Assembly: GCA_963800975.1 (NCBI GenBank)
Contig: CAWDDB010000013.1
Location: 372,001 to 436,000, forward strand
Direction: 5' to 3'
DNA from: JALYGY01 sp963800975
GTDB taxonomy: Bacteria > Actinomycetota > Rubrobacteria > Rubrobacterales > Rubrobacteraceae
DNA length: 64,000 bases
This document shows, in pieces, positions 32,797 through 40,739 of the stretch. A model generated the notes under the pieces. It was not told where the DNA came from and did not search any database. It saw only the letters and a program-made list of their open reading frames with translations. The translations under genes were made by a program, and so were the position numbers. Position 1 is the first letter of the stretch. Each line of letters begins with the position of its first letter.

Positions 32797-34107
32797 TTAA
32801 CCGAGACCGTATTGTTCTCCAGAGACGAGCGCTACCCGCAGGTCGTTGACGTTGGTGCCGGTGGGGCCGGTGACCAGCAGCGCCCCTGCTGCTTCGAGCG
32901 CCCGGTAGGCGTCGTTGCTGGCTAGCGCCTCTTCTGGGTCTACACCGCCGGCCCGGATCCCATCCGCCGTCGACCCGCTCACCAGACCCCCGGCTGCGTC
33001 GGTCGGGCCGTCGTTGCCGTCGGTGTCGGCCGCGAGCGCCGCCCAGCCTTCGACCCCGTCCAGCTCTACGGCCAGGGTGAGGGCGAACTCCTGGTTGGGA
33101 CCTCCCGTGCCTTCTCCGCGGACCGTCACGGTCGCCTCGCCGCCCGAGATGATGGCGCACGGCGGGGGGAGGGGGTTGCCGCTCTCGAGAACCTCCCGGA
33201 TCACGGCCGCGTAGACCGAGGCTATGCCGCGCGCGTCGCCGGTTACGACCGTGGAGAGCAACAGCGGCTCGTAGCCGAGCTCGCGGGCCTTCGCGGCCGC
33301 GGTCTCTGCCGCGTGCCGGCCGCTCCCGCAGACGACGTTGACCACCCGCTCGAAGAGGGCATCGCCCGGCTTCGGGGTCTCCTCCGCGTTCTCCAGGTGA
33401 TCCACGACGCTCTGCGGCGGGTCTATGTCGTAGCGCCGCAGGACCCGCCTCGCCTCATCCAGGGTCGTCGGGTCCGGGGCGGTGAGGCCGCTGGCTATCG
33501 CGGAGGGGTCGTCGCCGACGACGTCGGAGAGCAGCAGGGCGAGGGTCGGGGCGGGGTCGGCGAGGCTGGCCAGGCCTCCGCCCTTGGTGACCGAGACGTG
33601 CTTGCGGACCGTGTTGATCTCGCCTATGTCCGCCCCGCTCCTCAGCAGCGCGTTCGTGAGCTCCTTGAGGTGAGCGAGCTCTATCGGCGGGGTGGGGTCC
33701 GCGAGCAGCGCCGAGGCGCCGCCAGAGATCAGGGCGAGGAGCAGGTCTCCCTCTCCGAGGGACCGCGCGAGCTCCTCGGCCCGGCGGGCCGCCCTGACCC
33801 CGCCGTCGTCCGGTTCGGGATGGGCCGCGAAGATTGTCTCCAGGTTCTCGGACGACACCTCGTGCCCGTGCTTGGTGACGATCAGGCCTCCCGCCAGGCG
33901 CTCCCCGAGCAGCTCTTCGGCGGCGCGGGCCATTGCGGGAGCGGCCTTGCCGGCCGCGAGCACGAAGACCCTGTCCGACTCGAACCTTCTGTCCCCGACC
34001 AGGACGGCGCCATCCTCGACGCGCAGGGCGCGCCGCACGGCCTCGCCCGGGTCAGAAGCCTCGAGGCTAGCCGAGAGTATCTCTCTGAGGTCCTCGTCCA
34101 CGACCAC
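32797..34107 (-). CDS. Glycerate 2-kinase (MOFRL family)
   Basis: 436 aa. FVLAAGKAAPAMARAAEELL, LALISGGASALL, INTVRKHVSVTKGGGLA and the C-terminal MOFRL domain (GGEATVTVRGEGTGGPNQEF, AADTDGNDGPTDAAGG) identify a GckA-type glycerate 2-kinase. It phosphorylates D-glycerate to 2-phosphoglycerate, the exit of the glyoxylate-to-glycerate route. It lies downstream of gcl on the same strand (86-bp gap), completing the gcl-glxR-gckA pathway. Confidence 0.92.
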   Translation of the reverse strand: MVVDEDLREILSASLEASDPGEAVRRALRVEDGAVLVGDRRFESDRVFVLAAGKAAPAMARAAEELLGERLAGGLIVTKHGHEVSSENLETIFAAHPEPDDGGVRAARRAEELARSLGEGDLLLALISGGASALLADPTPPIELAHLKELTNALLRSGADIGEINTVRKHVSVTKGGGLASLADPAPTLALLLSDVVGDDPSAIASGLTAPDPTTLDEARRVLRRYDIDPPQSVVDHLENAEETPKPGDALFERVVNVVCGSGRHAAETAAAKARELGYEPLLLSTVVTGDARGIASVYAAVIREVLESGNPLPPPCAIISGGEATVTVRGEGTGGPNQEFALTLAVELDGVEGWAALAADTDGNDGPTDAAGGLVSGSTADGIRAGGVDPEEALASNDAYRALEAAGALLVTGPTGTNVNDLRVALVSGEQYGLG

Positions 34108-34193
34108 GAATACTACGGCTACCGGCGCTCCGCTGCACGCGCCAGATGCCTATCTCGCAAGCCATCATCGCCGTGAGTTCCTGCGGCCCCGGC

Positions 34194-35966
34194 TCAGTCT
34201 CTGTCCGGGATGCCGCCTCCCACCAGCTGGGCGTCCTTCTCCGTGGTCCCGTCGAGGATGGGCTCGAACTCGTTGATCTTGTCTATCGAGAGGCCCATAG
34301 CCGCGTTGGTCTCCCGCTCGCACATGATCTCGACGAGCGCAGGCACGCGCCGCTCTTCGCTGGCGCGTACCGCCCACGCGAGGGCGTCCTGTATGTCCTC
34401 GGGACGCCTGACGCGGCGGCCCAGGGCGCCCATCGCCTCCATGACCATCACGTTGTCTATGCCGTAGTCGCTTTCGGGGCCGTCGTAGGCGAGATCCACC
34501 GCGTAGTTCATCTCGTACCTGAGCTCGCTCTGCCGGATCAAGCCCATGTACGCGTTGTTGAGCATGACAAGCACGTACGGTATGCCGTACTGGACGGCGA
34601 CCGCGACCTCCTCCATGAGGAACTGGAAGGAGTAGTCCCCGACGACGCCGACGACCAGGTTGTCCGGCCGGCCAAGCTTGACCCCGATGCAGGCAGGGAC
34701 CTCCCAGCCGAGGGGGCCGGCCTGCCCGCAGCAGAGATAGTGGCGGGGTTTGTAGGTCTTCTGGAACTGCCCGGAGAAGATCTGGTAGAGGCCTATGGCG
34801 GTCACCACGATCTCGTCGCCGTCGAAGAACTCGTTCATCTCCTGGAAGGCCCGCTGCGGCTTCACCGGGATGTTGTCGAAGGCGGTCTTCCTGAGCAGCG
34901 TCGACCGAAGTTCGGCGACCCGGTCCACCCACGGCCCGGGGTCCCGCGCCGGGGTCATGTCGCGGGCTGTCTGGAGCATGGCGGAGACGGCGAGCTTGGC
35001 GTCGGAGACGACGGCGAGGTCGGGAGGGAAGACGCGCCCGATCTGGCGCGGGTCTATGTCCACGTGGACGAACTTCCTGTCCCCCCTGTAGACGTCGAGG
35101 TCGCCGGTGTGCCGCTCGGCCCAGCGGTTGCCAACGCCGACCACGAGATCGCTCTCCAGGAAGAGCTCGTTCGCGTAGCGCTGCTGGGTTTGCAGGCCGA
35201 CGATCCCCATGAACAGCGGGTGGTCCTCGGGGATCGTGCCCTTCCCCATGTAGGTCGGGCTGACGGGCACCTGCAGGTACTCGGCCAGCCCGACGAGTTC
35301 CTCCGCGGCGTCGGAGATTATGGCGCCACCACCGGGCATAAGGACGGGGCGCTCGGCCTCGAGCATCATCTCGACGGCCCGCCGGATCGCGCCCGGCCTC
35401 GGCTCGGGCGTCTCGAAGTGCAACGGACCGCCGCGCGCCGGGTCGAAGTCAACCTCGAGACCGCTGGTCTGAACGTCGAGCGGGAGGTCGATGAGTACGG
35501 GACCGGGGCGCCCCTCCTGGGCGATCCTGAACGCCTCCCGGAACGTCCACACCAGCTGGGCGGGCTCCTTGACCTGCACGGCCCACTTGGTCACCGGCTT
35601 GGCTATCTCGACGATGTCCACGGCCTGGAAGGCCTCCTTGTGGAGCACGTTGGTCGGGGCCTGGCCGGTGATGCAGATCATCGGTATGGAGTCGGCCAGG
35701 CAGGTGTAGAGGCCGGTGATCATGTTGGTACCGGCCGGGCCGCTGGTGCCGATGTTTATGCCGACCTTGCCGGTCACTCGCGCGTATCCGTCGGCGGCGT
35801 GCGTTCCGCCTTCCTCGTGCCGCACCGAGTAGTGCCTTATCTGGTCCGACGCGCTGAGCGACTTGTAGAGGGGCAATATCGCTGCCCCGGGCACCCCGAA
35901 GGCTACCTCGACGCCCTCATCCTCCATGACCCCGACCACCGCGTCCATGACGTCCATCATGGGCAT
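34194..35966 (-). CDS. gcl: Glyoxylate carboligase
   Basis: 590 aa ThDP enzyme that condenses two glyoxylates into tartronate semialdehyde plus CO2. Identity is clear from AFGVPGAAILPLY, CITGQAP, GQAGPLGWEVPA, GDYSFQFLMEE (ThDP/Mg) and the Gcl-specific tail TNAAMGLSIDKINEFEP. Unlike E. coli Gcl, where residue 51 is Val (RHVEG), this protein has Glu51 (RHEEGG), the canonical activating glutamate of other ThDP enzymes. GGGAG precedes the ATG. It sits in the IclR-associated operon after hyi and glxR and before glycerate kinase. Confidence 0.93.
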   Translation of the reverse strand: MPMMDVMDAVVGVMEDEGVEVAFGVPGAAILPLYKSLSASDQIRHYSVRHEEGGTHAADGYARVTGKVGINIGTSGPAGTNMITGLYTCLADSIPMICITGQAPTNVLHKEAFQAVDIVEIAKPVTKWAVQVKEPAQLVWTFREAFRIAQEGRPGPVLIDLPLDVQTSGLEVDFDPARGGPLHFETPEPRPGAIRRAVEMMLEAERPVLMPGGGAIISDAAEELVGLAEYLQVPVSPTYMGKGTIPEDHPLFMGIVGLQTQQRYANELFLESDLVVGVGNRWAERHTGDLDVYRGDRKFVHVDIDPRQIGRVFPPDLAVVSDAKLAVSAMLQTARDMTPARDPGPWVDRVAELRSTLLRKTAFDNIPVKPQRAFQEMNEFFDGDEIVVTAIGLYQIFSGQFQKTYKPRHYLCCGQAGPLGWEVPACIGVKLGRPDNLVVGVVGDYSFQFLMEEVAVAVQYGIPYVLVMLNNAYMGLIRQSELRYEMNYAVDLAYDGPESDYGIDNVMVMEAMGALGRRVRRPEDIQDALAWAVRASEERRVPALVEIMCERETNAAMGLSIDKINEFEPILDGTTEKDAQLVGGGIPDRD

Positions 35967-35986
35967 GTTGTCTCCCTTCGGTCGAC

Positions 35987-36143
35987 GCTATCAGCGGTCA
36001 GCCAACGGTTGGAGGACCCGGTTCGTTGCTCTCGCAGCCGCGCGAGCCGTTCGCCCAAGAGCGCCCCTCCCAAGATCCGTTGCGTAAAGTGCTGCCGGGC
36101 GAGGCCCGAGCGGCAAAAGGCTGACGGCTGAATGCTGATGGCT
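35987..36143. repeat. Small element bounded by inverted GCTGA heptads
   Basis: Left end GCTATCAGCGGTCAGCC (35987-36003) is the inverted form of the heptad series GGCTGAC-GGCTGAA-TGCTGAT-GGCT at the right end (36119-36143). The 115 bp between have no supported gene. It fills the glxR-gcl gap. The ends resemble the heptads at 3367-3380, suggesting a dispersed repeat family. Confidence 0.5.
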
Positions 36144-36145
36144 CC

Positions 36146-37031
36146 CTAGATCTCGTGTTGCGAGAGGTCCTCGATGATCCGCAGGAGCGCGGAGTGGTCC
36201 TCGCCACCCCAGCCTTTCCTGCGCATCGCCAGCAGCATCTGATCCACGATAGCCGTCACCGGAAGCACGACCCCGTACTCCCTGCCTGCCGAGAGCGCGA
36301 TCCCCAGGTCCTTGTGGTGAAGCTCGGAGCGGAAGCCCGGATCGAACGTGTGGGATAGGAACTTCTCGCGCTTGACCTCCATGACCTTGTTGCCCGCCAG
36401 GCCTCCCGAGAGCACGTCCAGGATCTTCTCCGGAGAGACCCCGCCCGCCGAACCGAGCACCAGCGCCTCGGAGACAGCCTCGATGGTTAGCGCGACCACC
36501 ACCTGGTTGGCCGCCTTGGTGACCTGCCCCGCGCCGATCGGGCCGACGTGGGTGACCGTTGCGCCCATGACCTCGAAGAGGGGCTTGGCACGCTCGAAGT
36601 CCCCTTCTTCTCCGCCTACCATGATAGAGAGCGTCCCGTCTATGGCGCCGACGTCCCCGCCCGAGACGGGTGCGTCGAGCATGCTCGCGCCCTTCTCCTT
36701 GACCGCTTCGGCCAGTTCTTCGGTTACGACGGGGGAGATGGTGCTCATGTCGACGACAAGCGAGCCTTCCGCGATGCCTTCGAGCACGCCATCCTCGCCC
36801 GCGACGACCTCGCTGACCTGCGGGGAATCGGGGAGCATGGTGATCACGACGTCGCTGTTCTGTGCTACCTCACTCGGCGTTTCGGCGACGGTCGCCCCGG
36901 ACTCTTGCCAACTCCTCCGCTTTCTCGGGGCTGCGGTTGTAGACGGTAAGCTCGTACCCCGCGTCCATCAGGTTCCTGGCCATGGGCTTGCCCATTATCC
37001 CCAGCCCGATAAAGCCAACCTTCTCGGCCAT
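36146..37031 (-). pseudogene. glxR: Tartronate semialdehyde reductase (2-hydroxy-3-oxopropionate reductase), frameshifted
   Basis: The N-terminus MAEKVGFIGLGIMGKPMARN (Rossmann) runs in one frame, and from about residue 50 the rest continues in another (GATVAETPSEVAQ, DAPVSGGDVGA, GAGQVTKAANQ with the catalytic Lys). Removing one A near 36905 (GCAAGAG to GCAGAG) would restore ELAESGATVAET and a full-length enzyme of about 295 aa. It would reduce tartronate semialdehyde from Gcl to glycerate. GGAGG precedes the ATG, 8 bp after hyi. Either an inactivating mutation or a sequence error; adjacent hyi has a similar fault. Confidence 0.85.
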
Positions 37032-37039
37032 CTTGCCTC

Positions 37040-37853
37040 CTAGAGTCTCAGGTCTTCGACGCTGACATCGCCGCCGCGCAGCTCCTCGGGGATCCACCCG
37101 AAGCTGTCCTCGGTCCTCTCGGTCGTGGGGTTGTACTCGAGGCCCACGTACCCATCGTAGCCCAGCTCCTCGAGGACGCCGAGCACGTAAGGGTAGTGGA
37201 TCTCGCCCGTCCCCGGCTCCCCGCGCGCCGGGGAGTCGGCAACCTGCACGTGGCCTATCAGGTCCATGTGCTCGCGCACGTTGACGGCCAGGTTCCCCTC
37301 CATCCTCTGCATGTGGTAGTAGTCGTACTGGATCTTGACGTTGGCAGCCCCGACGGCCCTTACGAACGCCACGGCCTCGCGCGTCGTGTACAGGAGGTAA
37401 GGCCCGTTCTCGAAGGTGTTGACCGCCTCGACGAGCACCTCGATGCCGTACTCGGCGGCCCTGCCCGCCGCCCACGCCACGTTCTCCCGCGCGAGCTCCA
37501 GCTGCTCGTCCCGGCTCAGGCCCTCGTATCTCCTGTCCCACAAGAGCGTTGAGCTTCGGGCAACCCAGCCTGTGCGCTAGCTCCAGTGCGACCGGCACGT
37601 TCTCCCTGAATTGCTGCTGGCGATCCGGGTCGCTGATCAAACCCCGATCCCCCGCAGGCATGTCCCCGGCGTCGAAGTTGAATAGGGCCACCTCGAGCCC
37701 GGCGGCCCGGATCGCGCCCTCCACCTCAGCAAGGTCCTCACCGCTCGGCCACCAGAACTCGACGGCCGAGAATCCGGCCTCCTTGGCCCTCCCGAATCGC
37801 TGCAGCAGCGGCGCCTCCTTGAACAGGATGGAGACGTTCGCGCAAAACCTCAT
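37040..37853 (-). pseudogene. hyi: Hydroxypyruvate isomerase, frameshifted
   Basis: N-terminal part MRFCANVSILFKEAPLLQRF to LGCPKLNALVG is in one frame; the remainder (RRYEGLSRDEQLELARENV, YDYYHMQRMEGNL, HVQVADSPARGEPGTGEIHY, GLEYNP) is in another. The switch is near 37535, where GGGACAGG would read LVGDRRYEG if GGAGAC were present, a 2-base deletion. The intact TIM-barrel enzyme would be about 270 aa and interconvert hydroxypyruvate and tartronate semialdehyde. It heads the hyi-glxR-gcl-gckA series, with a candidate IclR site 57 bp upstream. Confidence 0.83.
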
Positions 37854-37909
37854 GACCCCTATCACCCTCTCCCGAATGGACCGCGGTCTACCATATTTCA
37901 GAATACAAC

Positions 37910-37924
37910 TTTCGTCTTACGGAA
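37910..37924. promoter_or_regulatory. Candidate IclR-type operator 1
   Basis: TTTCG-TCTTA-CGGAA lies 57 bp upstream of hyi and between hyi and the iclR gene. It matches the site at 38838-38852 (TTCCG-CTCTC-CGGAA) in arms and spacing. Two matching sites flanking iclR on both sides suggest autoregulation plus control of the glyoxylate operon. Confidence 0.5.
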
Positions 37925-38016
37925 GTCAGTATAGGAAACCGGGAGTGCCTCTGTCAAGGGTGGCGGGAGTCGAAGCTGCCCCCGAGGAGGTCGGGCGCGA
38001 GGCGGTTGGCGGGGTG

Positions 38017-38808
38017 TCAGGCCGAGGCTTTGAGGCCGTCCGAGAAGGTGGCCGAGATCCGCTGGATGTGGGGGATAAGCTCATCGAGCCTCTCTTCGGA
38101 GAGCCGGCTCGCTGGGCCCGAGACGCTAATGGCCGCTAGGATACCGCCGTCCGGTCCGAGCACGGGGGCGGCCAGGCAGCGGACCCCTTCCTCCATCTCT
38201 TCGGAGTCCGTGGCGTAGCCCTGCTCTCGGATCTGCTTCAGCTCGGCCTTGAGCCGCCCGGCGTCGGTTATGGTGTGGGGGGTGAAGCGCGGCAGGCCGT
38301 TTTGCGAGGTGATGGTGTCGATCGCGTCTTCGCTCTGGTACGCGAGGAGCACCTTGCCCGTGCCGGAGGAGTGCGGGGGCACGCGGTTGCCCGGCTCGGT
38401 GAAGGTGCGGACCATGCGGGGTGCCGGCGCCTGCTCCAGGTAGACCACGGACCCTCTGTCGAGCATCGCCAGGTTGGAGGACTCCCGGCTCACCCGCGTG
38501 AGCTCCTCGAGGAACGGCCTGGCCAGCGGGCCCAGACGTTCCCTGGCCGACGTGACCAGGGCGAACGCCTTGACGCCCAGGTCGTACTTGCGCGTCTCGG
38601 GGTTCTGGCGCGCGTACCCGCGCTGGATCAGGGTCGCCAGCAGGCGGTGCGCCGTACCGTTGGGCAGACCGACGGCGGGCCCGATCTCCGTGACACCCAG
38701 CTCGCCTTCCGAGCCGCCGAGCAACTCCAGGATGTCCAGCGCCCTCTCCAGGGACTGGACGCCGCCTTCGTTCTGACCTGATGGCTTCCTCGCGGCCGAG
38801 TCCGCCAC
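38017..38808 (-). CDS. IclR-family transcriptional regulator (AllR-like)
   Basis: 263 aa. N-terminal winged helix (SLERALDILELLGGSEGELG, GLPNGTAHRLLATLIQRGYA) and the C-terminal IclR ligand domain (NLAMLDRGSVVYLEQ, PPHSSGTGKVLLAY, GVRCLAAPVLGPDGG). AllR-type members sense glyoxylate or allantoin and repress purine-degradation genes, which fits its place between the allantoin and glyoxylate genes. The GTG start follows an intergenic region holding a TTCCG-N5-CGGAA site 30 bp upstream, suggesting autoregulation. Confidence 0.88.
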   Translation of the reverse strand: MADSAARKPSGQNEGGVQSLERALDILELLGGSEGELGVTEIGPAVGLPNGTAHRLLATLIQRGYARQNPETRKYDLGVKAFALVTSARERLGPLARPFLEELTRVSRESSNLAMLDRGSVVYLEQAPAPRMVRTFTEPGNRVPPHSSGTGKVLLAYQSEDAIDTITSQNGLPRFTPHTITDAGRLKAELKQIREQGYATDSEEMEEGVRCLAAPVLGPDGGILAAISVSGPASRLSEERLDELIPHIQRISATFSDGLKASA

Positions 38809-38837
38809 GCGCCCACGCTCGCTTTCTAGAAGCGTAT

Positions 38838-38852
38838 TTCCGCTCTCCGGAA
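38838..38852. promoter_or_regulatory. Candidate IclR-type operator 2
   Basis: TTCCG-CTCTC-CGGAA, a perfect 5-bp inverted repeat with 5-bp spacer, 30 bp before the iclR start. It is the partner of the 37910-37924 site. Confidence 0.5.
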
Positions 38853-38877
38853 CTGCTGCGTGCAGTATACCGTAAGC

Positions 38878-39291
38878 TTAGGCGCGGTCGAAGACGATGT
38901 CCTGGGCGCCCTCCCAGAGGCAAAGCTCGCCCAGGGGGCGCAGGTTCTCCCTGCCGTCCGTAACTGTAAGGAAGTGGTTGGCGGCCAGCTGCCCCGCCTT
39001 GCTCGCGAAGATCGTGCCCGCGTAGGGGAAGAGAATCTCCGTCTCGGAGACGCCCCCGGGATAGAACAGGATCTCGCCCGCCTGGGGTACGCTCGTCGGG
39101 TCCTCGAACCCGACCCCGAGATCGAAGTTCCCGAGCGGCACCCAGCACGACTCCCCGCTCCAGCGGACGTGGATGATCTTCTGGCGGTAAGGCAGCAGTT
39201 CTTCGAATGCCTCGCAGGTTTTCGGGGACTTCTCGCGCTCCCAGCGGGCCATGAACTCGTACGGCCCGGCTGATATTCTCACGTCGTTCAC
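38878..39291 (-). CDS. DUF3830-family protein
   Basis: 137 aa. The pattern ISAGPYEFMARWEREKSPKT, SGESCWVPLG and PGGVSETEILFPYAGTIFAS matches DUF3830, a cyclophilin-like fold often found beside amidohydrolases and ring-cleavage catabolism genes. The GTG start overlaps the allB stop (GTGA), so it is cotranslated with dihydropyrimidinase-like AllB. Biochemical role unknown, possibly a ring or ureide accessory enzyme. Confidence 0.75.
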   Translation of the reverse strand: MNDVRISAGPYEFMARWEREKSPKTCEAFEELLPYRQKIIHVRWSGESCWVPLGNFDLGVGFEDPTSVPQAGEILFYPGGVSETEILFPYAGTIFASKAGQLAANHFLTVTDGRENLRPLGELCLWEGAQDIVFDRA

Positions 39292-40681
39292 CTGTCGTGC
39301 TCCTTTCTCGAAGGATTGGGGCTAGGCGCGGGACTTCGCTCGGGCCTGATCAGGCGCCCGACCGGATCCGAGGAGGCCGCGCCGTTCTCGAATACCGTGG
39401 TGCCGCGCACGATGGTGCGCACGATCCTCCCCCTGAACGTTCTGCCGACGAACGGGCTCACCTTGTGACGGTACATGAGGTCCCGCGTGTCCAGGGTTGA
39501 GGTTCTTTCCGGGTCGACGAGCACCAGGTCGGCGTCCGACCCGACCTCCAGGCTTCCTTTGCGGGGAAAGCGGAGACGTCGGGCGACGTTGCCCGAGTCA
39601 GCGCGGCGATCCGTGCGAGCGGCAGACCGCGTGCGTGGTGGCCCTCGTCCAGCATGACGCTCGGGAGAGACTGGCAGCCCGAGATACCGCCCCAGGCCCG
39701 AAACAGGTCGTCGCCAGCCTTCATGTCCGGCGGGCAGGGCGAATGGTCGGAGGTGACGAACTCGACGTTGCCGGCGAGGACGTGATCCCAGAGCGATTCC
39801 AGTTCCACCTTCGGGCGCAGCGGCGGGGCGCACTTGGCGACCGCGCCAAGGTCCACGGCGTCCTCGTCAGTCAGGACGAGGTAATGCGCGCAGGTCTCGC
39901 AGGTGACGTCCGCGCCCCGCTCCCGAGCCGCGGCGACCAGCGCGACGCCCCGACCCGTGCTCACGTGGACGACGTGCAGCGAGCAGCCGGCCTCCTCGGC
40001 GAGGAGGATCGCGCGCCCAATGGCCTCCAGCTCAGCGACGACGGGGCGCGAGTCGAGGTAGTCGCGCATCGTGGTGCGGAGCGAGCCCACGCGTCGACGC
40101 GCGAGATCGTCGGTGATCGCCCTGTTCTCGGCGTGGACGAGGACGGGCAGCCCCAGTTCGGCCGCCTTCGCCATCCCCTCGAAGAGGGTCAGGTCGTCGG
40201 CGGTCTGGAAGTCCAGGGTGCCGGTCGTCGACATAAACGCCTTGAAGCCCGCAACGCCCCGCTCCGCCAGCTCCTCCAGTCGGTCCAGGTTGCCGGGGAC
40301 GAGCCCGCCGTACAGCGCGAAGTCGACGAGCGAGGAGGCCCTCGCCAGCGCGAGCTTCTCGTCGAAGCTCTCGGCGTCTTTGGTCGGCGGATATGCGTTC
40401 AGGGGCATCTCCGCGCAGGCCGTCGTCCCGCCCGCTGCCAGGGCCCTGGAGCCGGTGAAGAAACCTTCCCAGTGCGTGCGTCCCGGCTCGTTGAAGTGCA
40501 CGTGGGCGTCAATGGCTCCGGGGAGGACGTGCAGGTCCCGGGCGTCTATCTCCTCGGCCGCCGTCCCCTCGAGGTCGGGGCCAACAGCCGAGACGGCGCC
40601 GTGCTCGATGGCGAGGTCGGCCCGGATGGGTCCGTCGGGTGATACCAGAAGCCCGCCGCGGACGATGACGTCTACGGCCAC
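39288..40681 (-). pseudogene. allB: Allantoinase, frameshifted near C-terminus
   Basis: Amidohydrolase that opens allantoin to allantoate. Metal site residues are present: DAHVHFNEPGRTHW, carboxylated Lys in GFKAFMSTTG, HAEN, LHVVHVSTG and VTSDHSPCPP. The main frame degenerates after LARIAALTRATS. The expected continuation (SGNVARRLRFPRKGSLEVG, DADLVLVDPERTSTLDTRDL, RGTTVFENG) follows in another frame. Adding one T at about 39597 (ACTCGG to ACTTCGG) would give a continuous protein of about 464 aa. GTG at 40681 follows AGGGGG. Loss of the last third of the barrel would inactivate it if the shift is real. Confidence 0.87.
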
Positions 40682-40739
40682 GGCGAAGCCCCCTGCCACA
40701 TGCAGACCGTTGCGGACAGGGTTGACGACCCGTCCGCGC

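Noticed and set aside
34146..36131. 661-codon plus-strand frame
   Set aside because: Antisense shadow of glyoxylate carboligase; the minus-strand frame has full family motifs.
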